Of a stretch of 17,218 nt of DNA, positions 8,253-14,570 are shown piece after piece. The DNA comes from an uncultured Clostridia bacterium (lineage in GTDB: Bacteria; Bacillota; Clostridia; Lachnospirales; CAG-274). Under the pieces are notes generated by a model that ran no database searches, was not told the origin of the DNA, and saw only the letters and a list, made by a program, of their open reading frames with translations. The stretch is from NCBI GenBank assembly GCA_947589405.1, contig CANQBT010000033.1, forward strand, positions 1-17,218, in the 5' to 3' direction. The translations under genes were made by a program, and so were the position numbers. Within the stretch, counting starts at the first letter, position 1, and the number at the start of each line of letters is the position of its first letter.

Positions 8253-10256
8253 TTATTCTCCTGTGTATTTAAGTACAAGCATAGTTATATCGTCCCACAA
8301 CTCCTTACCGCTGTAGTGAAGCTTAAGGTCATCGTTTACGGCATTTACAAGGGATTCTGCGCTGTATTCCTTCGATACCGTTTCGGTAACGAGCTTCAGG
8401 AATCTTTCCTCTGTATAGAAGCTGTTGTCTGCGCCTACGGCTTCGGGAACACCGTCGGAATATATGAATATGCTTTCGCCCTTTTTAAGTGTAGTGCTTT
8501 CGTTTTTATATTTCATGTTTTCAAAGCAGCCTAAGGGCAGACCTGTGGAAGCATTCAGAAAATGAGGAGCATCATCAGCCACTATCGGTTTGTTGTGTCC
8601 TGCGTTGGCATATGTAAGTACGCCTGTCTTTTTATTGAATATACCTAAAAATGCCGTTACAAACAGAGCCTCGTCATTGTTTTTGCAAAGCCTGTTATTG
8701 ATATTTTCAAGAGTCCGGGCAGGTCCAAGATCCATTTCGCCGTATATCTGTATATTTATTTTTGTTCGTATTGAAATAAATGATGCAGGCAGTCCCTTGC
8801 CTGCAACATCGCCTACAAACACAAGTATATTGTCATCGTCTATATTAAAGGAGGCATACACATCTCCTCCCACATACTTTGCAGGCTTCATAAGAGCATA
8901 TACCTGAGCTGAGCTGTCATTGGGAAAATCAGAGTTCATAAGTGAAAGCTGTATTTTTGCGGCAGTTTCCATTTCCGCATTGGCTTTTTCCTTTTCGGCA
9001 GTTATTTCCTTTAATTCAGCCATATATTTTTTGGTGTTTTCGGACATTTTGGAAAAGCTGTCCGCCAGAATACCTACCTCATCGTTTGTGTTTATATCGC
9101 TTATGTCAATATCCATGCTTTCCTTGCCGAAGCTTTCTACCTTTTTGCTTAGGGATAAAAGAGGATTAACTATTGAACGTCCCATTTTTCCCGATATGAG
9201 CACAAGAAAAGGTATAAGCAGAAATGCAATAATTATATATACTACGGCCATCACAAAAAGCAGATTGCCTGTGTACTTTCTGATAATATTATTGTTGGCG
9301 CTGAAGCTTTCGCTATAGGTAGCTACGGTTTCATACAATGAATTAAGTGCAAATTCAAAGCATATTATAAAGTCCTTGTCAGACAGCTTGAATGAGATCC
9401 AGAAGTTTTTATCATCTACATTCATTGCGCCTGTGTCGGTCATGTTGAATTTTTTACATGCTCTGTCAAAGTCGCTGTCGCCTATTATTTTTTCGCCTTT
9501 GGAATTGAGAAGGGCAATTTCCTTTATATTGTCAAAGTTATTTTTAAGCAGGGAATTATAAAGTGAATTTATTTCCATACTTATTACCGATATGCCCTTA
9601 AATTCATTGTTGACCATAATAGGACACACATAGTCTATTTTTTCCTTGCCTGTAACGGAGCCTGTTATAACGCCTGTCCAGAGAGGAGCCTTTGTATTTT
9701 TACAGTCTATGTACCATTGTTCCTTTCTCTGATCCTCATAGCTGTCGCCGTAGTTTTCCTTTGTTCCGTCCACAACAAGACCGTTTTCCGTTACAATAAA
9801 TATATCCAGAGCGTCAAGATCATTGGCATTGTATTCGGAATATGTGCTTATGTATTCTCTTACATCGGAAATGCTGTTTATCTCTGCAAGAGCTTTTGGT
9901 GTTTTGCCTTCTGCAAAGCCGACGCCGTACAGATCGCTTATGGGCGCTGAATAATCATCTGTATAGAGCATCTGTGTATAATTGGCTATACTCTGTCCCA
10001 ATTCTTCACAGCTGCTGAAGTTGCGGTCTATTATGTTTAGACAGGATCGTCCCAGATCGTTGGCATAGCCGGACATGGCGTTGAGCAGCTCATTGTATGT
10101 GGTATCTTCAAATTCAGAATTTATTCTTTCATTTTCCGAAAGAATGATCCTGTTCTGTATGACCATAAAAACTATGGTCATGACCAAAAATATCAATGTG
10201 GCAGTCAGTAATGATATTACAAAGGCTTCTTTGATCTTGCTTTCTATTGATTTCAA
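8253..10256 (-). CDS. dCache-HAMP-SpoIIE family PP2C serine phosphatase
   Basis: A 667-residue membrane protein phosphatase. Order: helix 1 (12-34), double-Cache extracytoplasmic domain (about 37-325, with the typical QRKEQWYIDCKNTKAPLWTG block at 176-195), helix 2 (331-355), HAMP (357-408), helical linker ending AAKIQLSLM (432-440), and a PP2C/SpoIIE catalytic domain (455-664). The metal-binding acids appear intact: VGGDVY (Asp465), VGDVAGKG (Asp483), SDGVPEA (Asp601) and DDITMLVL (Asp656); NAGHNKP is also present. It should remove phosphate from a Ser/Thr of a partner such as a STAS anti-anti-sigma factor, as RsbU does, but no such partner is in the window. The start is TTG, chosen for AGGTGA seven bases upstream and because the next ATG would lose helix 1. 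Five bases separate it from the formyltransferase stop, whose TGA lies inside this SD. Confidence 0.92.
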   Translation of the reverse strand: MKSIESKIKEAFVISLLTATLIFLVMTIVFMVIQNRIILSENERINSEFEDTTYNELLNAMSGYANDLGRSCLNIIDRNFSSCEELGQSIANYTQMLYTDDYSAPISDLYGVGFAEGKTPKALAEINSISDVREYISTYSEYNANDLDALDIFIVTENGLVVDGTKENYGDSYEDQRKEQWYIDCKNTKAPLWTGVITGSVTGKEKIDYVCPIMVNNEFKGISVISMEINSLYNSLLKNNFDNIKEIALLNSKGEKIIGDSDFDRACKKFNMTDTGAMNVDDKNFWISFKLSDKDFIICFEFALNSLYETVATYSESFSANNNIIRKYTGNLLFVMAVVYIIIAFLLIPFLVLISGKMGRSIVNPLLSLSKKVESFGKESMDIDISDINTNDEVGILADSFSKMSENTKKYMAELKEITAEKEKANAEMETAAKIQLSLMNSDFPNDSSAQVYALMKPAKYVGGDVYASFNIDDDNILVFVGDVAGKGLPASFISIRTKINIQIYGEMDLGPARTLENINNRLCKNNDEALFVTAFLGIFNKKTGVLTYANAGHNKPIVADDAPHFLNASTGLPLGCFENMKYKNESTTLKKGESIFIYSDGVPEAVGADNSFYTEERFLKLVTETVSKEYSAESLVNAVNDDLKLHYSGKELWDDITMLVLKYTGE

Positions 10257-10261
10257 TTAAG

Positions 10262-11110
10262 TCACCTGCTGAAAATTATATTTCCGTTTAGATCAGTTAT
10301 CTTTTTCAATGCCATAACAAGCTTGAAGCCGTTACGGCAGTATATTATTTTTTCGTTGTCATAGCTGAAGCTATTCTCTTGAGAAGCTTCTGAATAAAGT
10401 ATCTTGTCGGTATATATGCGCTTGCCCTCATATACAAAAAAAGCACCGTTATGCATATATCTTGCCCTTATCTTCCTGTCTATATCCGATGGAAGGTCAG
10501 AGGGCGTGATCTCATAGTCTGAGTAGACCATAGTATGACGGTATATGCCATTTGAAACGGTGTATTTTACGCCCTGCTTTCCTGTAAGGTATCTGTATAA
10601 TCCGTTCAGGAGAATAGGAATGCGATCCTCAGCCATATTGAGGATCTCAAGGGAATTTTCGTTTCCTTTAAGTTCTATTACGGAATCCGCAATGACCTCT
10701 CCCAGATCTATATCCACGTTGACCTTATGCAGGCAGATCTTCGTTTCCATTTCATCGAGCATAACGCTCCACAAATGAGGGTGATGACCTCTGTTTGTAT
10801 AAAGGTCGCCCGGGTGTATGTTGTAGAAATCCATATATGAAAGTATTTCGGACGTGAGTATAAAAGGGCAGGCATTCATAAGAAAACACCGCACATCATT
10901 TATTTTGCTTATCCTTTTCGCAAGGTCAGGCTTTGTGTCTATTATTTCAAGACTGAGACTGTCTTTGTATCTTTCGGCTGCCTCATATACATCTGCGCAG
11001 AGTCTGGACCTGGGAGAAAGGAAATATTTGACATTGAATCTGCTGTCTGACATAAGAGCGTCAAGGGCTCTTGTGCCGTAACCCAGAAAACCTATATTTA
11101 TCCTATTCAT
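10262..11110 (-). CDS. Formyltransferase-family protein (Fmt/ArnA-like fold), substrate unknown
   Basis: A 282-residue soluble enzyme. The central motif FYNIHPGDLYTNRGHHPHLW, followed by LHKVNVDIDLGEVIA, is the signature of the N10-formyl-THF-dependent formyltransferase superfamily. The catalytic Asn97, His99 and Asp135 are present; the 36-residue His-to-Asp spacing equals that of E. coli Fmt His108 to Asp144. The N-terminus has GFLGYGTRALDAL in place of the Fmt MGTPDF-type start, and the C-terminal ~70 residues, with FVYEGKRIYTDKILY, look like an Fmt-type end domain. It is somewhat shorter than Fmt (~315) and is embedded in a signalling operon rather than with def or priA, so tRNA formylation is unlikely. 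It may formylate an amino sugar or another small amine; this is inference. The gap to the upstream regulator is 13 bp and the SD (AAGG) is weak and distant. Confidence 0.85.
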   Translation of the reverse strand: MNRINIGFLGYGTRALDALMSDSRFNVKYFLSPRSRLCADVYEAAERYKDSLSLEIIDTKPDLAKRISKINDVRCFLMNACPFILTSEILSYMDFYNIHPGDLYTNRGHHPHLWSVMLDEMETKICLHKVNVDIDLGEVIADSVIELKGNENSLEILNMAEDRIPILLNGLYRYLTGKQGVKYTVSNGIYRHTMVYSDYEITPSDLPSDIDRKIRARYMHNGAFFVYEGKRIYTDKILYSEASQENSFSYDNEKIIYCRNGFKLVMALKKITDLNGNIIFSR

Positions 11111-11123
11111 ATATGTTTATACC

Positions 11124-11834
11124 TTATCCCAAAGAATTCATGAACCGTATAAATTTTTTTTGGAAACTGTCGCAGTAACTTCTGCCTATAGGCAGTATTG
11201 TTCCGTTGTTCAGAATTATTTCCTTTCTTGAAAATTCGTCTATGTATCTCAGATTGACAATATAGCTGTTATGACATCTGCAAAAAAATTCTCCCGGCAG
11301 CATTTGTTCTATTTCAGCCATTGTCTGACGAAAGGCTATCTTGTTTTCGCTTGTATGTATGTACAGACTGTGGCCTATTATTTCTATAAATATAATATCG
11401 CTTGTGTTTATTGTATATGACTTGTTCTTAAAATTAAGCATAATTTGTGAAGTGCTGTGATTTATACGCAGATCTGCCGAAATGGCGTTGTAAAGCATAT
11501 TGAAGTCCACAGGCTTGATAAGAAAATGTATCGGCTGTATATTGTAGCCGTATTTCAAATAGCGCTCGTGAGAGCTTACAAAAATAATGCTTGTCATATT
11601 ATTATTTCTTCTCATTTCCTGAGCAAAGTCAATACCGCTTTTACCCGTCAGCTCAATATCCAGTATTATAAGGTCAAAGGTATTGCCTACCTCCATTGCC
11701 TGCTCAAGTGCTTCGGCGTTGTCAAAGGACTCTATGCTGTGTTCAAGTCTTTTGAAGTTAAGAACGTCATCGCAAAGAGAGCACAGATTGTCTCTTATGA
11801 TATTTTCATCATCGCATATTGCTACCTTATACAT
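11124..11834 (-). CDS. LytTR-family response regulator (AgrA/VirR class)
   Basis: A 236-residue DNA-binding regulator. The receiver domain (1-120) has the acidic pocket Asp8-Asp9, phosphoacceptor Asp59 (LIILDIEL), Ser87 (VSSHE) and Lys107 (IKPVD), so it should be phosphorylatable. The LytTR domain (about 130-232) shows FIEIIGHSLYIHT, the FCRCHNSYIVNLRYI recognition region and the terminal ILPIGRSYCDSFQKKF. LytTR proteins bind pairs of short direct repeats spaced about two helical turns apart, which is what is seen upstream of this operon's promoter at 13295-13326. The start ATG has GGAG ten bases upstream in the 29-bp gap after the kinase. Both GHKL kinases of the block are plausible phosphate donors, and this is the only regulator visible. 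Confidence 0.93.
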   Translation of the reverse strand: MYKVAICDDENIIRDNLCSLCDDVLNFKRLEHSIESFDNAEALEQAMEVGNTFDLIILDIELTGKSGIDFAQEMRRNNNMTSIIFVSSHERYLKYGYNIQPIHFLIKPVDFNMLYNAISADLRINHSTSQIMLNFKNKSYTINTSDIIFIEIIGHSLYIHTSENKIAFRQTMAEIEQMLPGEFFCRCHNSYIVNLRYIDEFSRKEIILNNGTILPIGRSYCDSFQKKFIRFMNSLG

Positions 11835-11863
11835 GAGCTTTCATCTCCGTTTCAGTTATGCCT

Positions 11864-12562
11864 TTATGTTGGGGAACTGTTTTTTAAAGATGTCTGTATT
11901 TTGAACACACCGTTCCCGTAACTTATATCCAAAAGACTTCCGTACTTTTTAACGATCATATTCATCTGTCTCAGTCCGAAGCCATGATTTTCCTTATTTA
12001 TCTTGGTGGTCTCAAATACATTGCTTTCTGAGCTTGAAACCAGAACTGCTCCGCAGTAAGAATTTTTACAGCTTATATTGAGAAAATCATTCTTCATAAT
12101 AGCGTTGAATTCTATAAAGCGTTTTATATTTTCAGGCATATTATTGCAGGCGTCTATTGAATTATCAAGCATATTTATGATGAGAGAACACAGGTCCATA
12201 TCGGATATGTTCAGCTCCTTTGGCACATATATATTTGCCCTGAAGTTTATATTATGCCTGCGTGCTCTTTCTGCTGAATTTTGCACAATGGCGTTTATTG
12301 TAAAATTTTCTGAATAGTGTGATGCCGGCAGGGCTGAAAGCTGATTATTTATCTTTTTCATATATTTGCCAAGCTCTTCCGTTTTTCCCTGCTTGTACAT
12401 AAGCTCCATAGCAATAAGATTATTTTTCCATTCATGCCGCATAGCTGAAGTACGGTTTATATTCTGCACCATAGATTCATAATTTTTGGTTATAAGTCTG
12501 TTCTGCAATTTAAGCACCTGAGTTATCGCTACCATATGAGCATATTTGCCTACCTGATACAC
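11864..12562 (-). CDS. GHKL histidine kinase, C-terminal half of a frameshifted gene
   Basis: Carries the catalytic half of the promoter-proximal kinase. It has phosphoacceptor segment MRHEWKNNL (His43 of this fragment), N-box IINMLDNSIDAC and G-box NHGFGLRQM, followed by a tail that matches the paralogue's (LDIS..NGVF..QT.L). Coordinates run from the first GTG, but no SD precedes it and the frame stays meaningful further upstream: to about 12615 it encodes PYYITFYFLLTCFFAAYVYQ, the rest of the last membrane helix, which aligns without gaps to the paralogue. This half is therefore not an independent gene: it is the continuation of 12601-13239 in the -1 frame. The whole kinase would be about 450 residues. 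If translated alone it would be a soluble kinase without a sensor. Confidence 0.85.
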   Translation of the reverse strand: MYQVGKYAHMVAITQVLKLQNRLITKNYESMVQNINRTSAMRHEWKNNLIAMELMYKQGKTEELGKYMKKINNQLSALPASHYSENFTINAIVQNSAERARRHNINFRANIYVPKELNISDMDLCSLIINMLDNSIDACNNMPENIKRFIEFNAIMKNDFLNISCKNSYCGAVLVSSSESNVFETTKINKENHGFGLRQMNMIVKKYGSLLDISYGNGVFKIQTSLKNSSPT

Positions 12563-12600
12563 ATAGGCTGCAAAAAAACATGTAAGCAGAAAATAGAATG

Positions 12601-13239
12601 TTATGTAATACGGAAAAGTCCGTGAAAAAGCGAATAGGGAAACTCCTCTATAAATCTATATGTCCATTCGGGTATAAAAATGCTGCTGACCAGACAAAGG
12701 AGATAACGGAACAGTAATACCAAAGACGCCGTTATATTGATATAAATAAAATACCGCATGAAATAATTATCTTTATTGAGCAAAATAAATATTATCATAA
12801 GTACTATTGAAAAGGGTATTATATATCTATTTGATAAAAAAGCCTTCAGCAAAGGGTGCATAAACATATACCCCTGAGCTGAGGAAATGCTGTTGACTGC
12901 AAAGCATATGGAAGCAGCTGCAAGGATAAGAAGCGTATAGTCAGGATCACCCACAAGCAGATTGAAGAGGAACAAACCGCAAAGCATTACAAAAATAAAT
13001 GCAAATAAAGAAGCGGGAACGGCATAATGATTCGCATAGGCTGTTATATTGCGTATATTGTCTATGGTTATTGCCTTGTCCATATAGTTTGTCGGATTTA
13101 TATCATAGGCTATGCTTATAGGAGAAAATGTTGTAAAATGATGAATAAATAATATTGTAAGTGTACATATTAGTGTGAAAACAATAAGACATAAGAATGT
13201 TTTTTTATCCATATTTACCATCCCCATTTTATCCGACAT
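12601..13239 (-). CDS. GHKL histidine kinase, N-terminal membrane half of a frameshifted gene
   Basis: Encodes the membrane input part of the first kinase of the operon: helix 1, a short external loop (~45 residues, versus ~145 in the distal paralogue), then about six helices. It contains FVMLCGLFLFNLL, matching FIMLCGLLLLGIA in the paralogue. The frame ends prematurely at TAA 12603-12601 (…GLFRIT). Adding one T to the TTTT run (AAAA at 12614-12617 on the + strand) restores a continuous kinase with the next fragment. The coordinates use the first ATG, but that codon would lie at the predicted transcript start. The better start is the ATG at 13212, which has GGGGATGG a few bases upstream and aligns with the paralogue's N-terminus. 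Cause: real mutation, sequencing/assembly indel, or -1 frameshifting. Confidence 0.8.
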   Translation of the reverse strand: MSDKMGMVNMDKKTFLCLIVFTLICTLTILFIHHFTTFSPISIAYDINPTNYMDKAITIDNIRNITAYANHYAVPASLFAFIFVMLCGLFLFNLLVGDPDYTLLILAAASICFAVNSISSAQGYMFMHPLLKAFLSNRYIIPFSIVLMIIFILLNKDNYFMRYFIYINITASLVLLFRYLLCLVSSIFIPEWTYRFIEEFPYSLFHGLFRIT

Positions 13240-13247
13240 TAATTTTT

Positions 13248-13276
13248 ATTCTACCATAAATGAAAAAATCAGACAA
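13248..13276 (-). promoter_or_regulatory. Sigma-A-type promoter of the seven-gene block
   Basis: On the - strand, TTGTCT (13276-13271) and TAGAAT (13253-13248) are separated by exactly 17 bp, and a TGG before the -10 makes it an extended -10. Transcription would start near 13241. That excludes the ATG at 13239 as a normal start and favours 13212. The weak -35 fits a promoter that needs an activator, and direct repeats lie just upstream of it. Confidence 0.7.
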
Positions 13277-13294
13277 GGGCATAGGACCGCTAAT

Positions 13295-13326
13295 GGCGTA
13301 AACGATCATTTTGACGGCGTAAACGA
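13295..13326 (-). promoter_or_regulatory. Direct-repeat operator, probable LytTR binding sites
   Basis: TCGTTTACGCC occurs twice on the - strand (13326-13316 and 13305-13295), a period of 21 bp or two helical turns. A degenerate third copy, AGTTTTAAGCC, lies at about 13335-13345, and CAAAATG recurs between the copies. LytTR regulators bind paired direct repeats with a conserved GTT core at about this spacing. The repeats sit 18 bp upstream of the -35, a position typical of activator binding. The response regulator at 11124-11834 is the natural candidate, making the operon autoregulated; binding is inferred. Confidence 0.6.
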
Positions 13327-13397
13327 CATTTTGGGGCTTAAAACTAATGGGATCGATTTTATTTTGCTAAACAAAAATCCTTCAAAACAGACCAAAT

Positions 13398-13444
13398 AAA
13401 TCTGCCGCATTATGACCTTTCACAGATCATAATGCGGCAGATTT
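13398..13444 (-). terminator. Long hairpin terminator after the PAP2 gene
   Basis: A perfect 18-bp stem: AAATCTGCCGCATTATGA (13398-13415) pairs with 13427-13444 around an 11-base loop. Read leftward, the stem ends in TTT and is followed by ATTT, so it terminates PAP2 transcription eight bases after the stop and separates that gene from the signalling operon. The A/T-flanked stem could also work rightward, though no + strand gene reaches it. Confidence 0.85.
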
Positions 13445-13451
13445 ATAAATA

Positions 13452-14426
13452 TCATTCTTTATTGAAAAAATGAGATAATATCTTTGAAACAGCAGGAGCG
13501 CCGGCAGTAAAGTATAACAGTACCACAAACTGCATTATCGCTTTGGCAGCCCCTGTACTCAGACCTGCCGATACGATCATATCGGCAGCAGGAGAAGCGA
13601 AGCTGTCCAGAACCGAATATATAAAGAAGCATATTAACGCTCTTACTATTCTTTCTTTATTGCCTATATCCGTTGAAAACTTTATAAAGCGTTTTTCAAT
13701 AAACCAGCCTACAAGCATACCCATAGCTCCGCCTGCGGTCTTGAAGGAATCCACAGCCATTTTGGAACCCTCTACTATAACGGAACCGTCTTGGGCATAG
13801 TCAACGGGATATGATTTAAGGGCTGCATATAATATAAGTATCACACAAACAGCAAGACCTGTTGAAAGCGCCCATATATCTCCGTTGGGTCTTTCCTCTA
13901 TCAAGGGCATAAGCTTTGCCATTGCAAAGAGTACTGCCGTGCCTATTACAAGAGCCACCACAACGTCCTGAGGAGTATGAACTCCCAGATAATTTCTTGA
14001 GAAGGCAATAAGCAGCACAAGTATTATAAGTATTGCCTTGATCACTTTGTGTACGGCAGCTTTGCCGCCTGTATCGAGAGCACATCCTCCCCATATGCTT
14101 ACGGCATTTCCCGTGTGTCCGCTGGGGAATGAATAGCCTGTAGCGTCAGCCTGAGCCTCAGGCACAGGCGTTATTCTAGGGTCCTTTATCCAGGGACGGT
14201 ATACACAGGCAGTTATTTTTATAAAGCCGTTTATGACTCTGTTGGCATAAAGTGTAAACATAAGGAAAACACCCTTTTTCTTGTCAAAACACCAGTATAT
14301 TATACCTATGACAAACATAAGCACAGAGGTTTCTCCGAGCTTTGTGATATATTCCATAAGCGGTGTAAAAATATTGCCTGTTGCTTCCCTCAGATTTTGC
14401 AAAAAAAGTAAATAATTAATATCCAT
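13452..14426 (-). CDS. PAP2-family membrane phosphatase
   Basis: A 324-residue integral membrane protein with all three PAP2 phosphatase motifs: KITACVYRP (K-x6-RP), SFPSGHTG (PSGH) and SRNYLGVHTPQD (SR-x5-H-x3-D). These form the catalytic site that uses the histidine of motif 3 as nucleophile. The family dephosphorylates lipid phosphates such as undecaprenyl pyrophosphate or phosphatidic acid at the outer face of the membrane; the substrate cannot be read from the sequence. It is longer than minimal PAP2 proteins (~200), with about four extra C-terminal helices after residue ~215, as in the bacterial subgroup that begins with an NYLLFLQNLR-like N-terminus. Start ATG has GGGAG six bases upstream. 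It has its own -10 and its own terminator, so it is monocistronic. Confidence 0.93.
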   Translation of the reverse strand: MDINYLLFLQNLREATGNIFTPLMEYITKLGETSVLMFVIGIIYWCFDKKKGVFLMFTLYANRVINGFIKITACVYRPWIKDPRITPVPEAQADATGYSFPSGHTGNAVSIWGGCALDTGGKAAVHKVIKAILIILVLLIAFSRNYLGVHTPQDVVVALVIGTAVLFAMAKLMPLIEERPNGDIWALSTGLAVCVILILYAALKSYPVDYAQDGSVIVEGSKMAVDSFKTAGGAMGMLVGWFIEKRFIKFSTDIGNKERIVRALICFFIYSVLDSFASPAADMIVSAGLSTGAAKAIMQFVVLLYFTAGAPAVSKILSHFFNKE

Positions 14427-14457
14427 ATTTTTCTCCCTTCATTTAAAAGCTTATATC

Positions 14458-14490
14458 ATTATACAGACAGCTCACATTGTTTGGTCTGTA
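14458..14490 (-). promoter_or_regulatory. PAP2 promoter -10 with overlapping inverted repeat
   Basis: TATAAT (14463-14458, - strand) stands 31 bp before the PAP2 start. An inverted repeat, TACAGAC (14462-14468) and GTCTGTA (14484-14490) on the + strand, covers the spacer and touches the -10; no good -35 hexamer is visible. The 7-bp arms spaced 22 bp apart (two turns) would suit a dimeric repressor. No candidate regulator is identified. Confidence 0.45.
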
Positions 14491-14508
14491 TTTGCATATA
14501 GGGCTGAG

Positions 14509-14536
14509 CAAGTGCGGGAATGCTGTCCCGCACTTG
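14509..14536 (-). terminator. Stable hairpin downstream of the repeat-protein gene, no U-tract
   Basis: A perfect 11-bp stem, CAAGTGCGGGA (14509-14519) with TCCCGCACTTG (14526-14536), loop ATGCTG, lies 35 bp after the stop of the large - strand gene. There is no T-run on either side, so it is not a classical intrinsic terminator. It may protect the 3' end or act with a factor. The rest of 14427-14570 holds only the PAP2 promoter region. Confidence 0.5.
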
Positions 14537-14570
14537 ACGAGTCAATGCCAATATTATTTAAGAGGAAATA

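Noticed and set aside
8920..9318. 132-residue hydrophobic + strand ORF
   Set aside because: Antisense of the HAMP and linker region of the SpoIIE phosphatase; no SD and no recognisable protein.
11457..11921. 154-residue + strand ORF opposite the LytTR regulator
   Set aside because: Antisense shadow; the - strand gene there has a complete receiver and LytTR domain.
12601..12620. Programmed -1 frameshift signal in the kinase
   Set aside because: The CTT TTC site allows P-site slippage but is not a proper slippery heptamer, and no strong stem-loop was seen a few bases downstream; kept only as a minor alternative to an indel.
13239..13239. ATG at 13239 as the kinase start
   Set aside because: It lies about two bases from the predicted transcript start with no SD; 13212 has GGGGATGG and matches the paralogue's N-terminus.
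13452..14426. PAP2 gene as the eighth member of the signalling operon
   Set aside because: An 18-bp perfect terminator hairpin and a separate promoter lie between it and the kinase.
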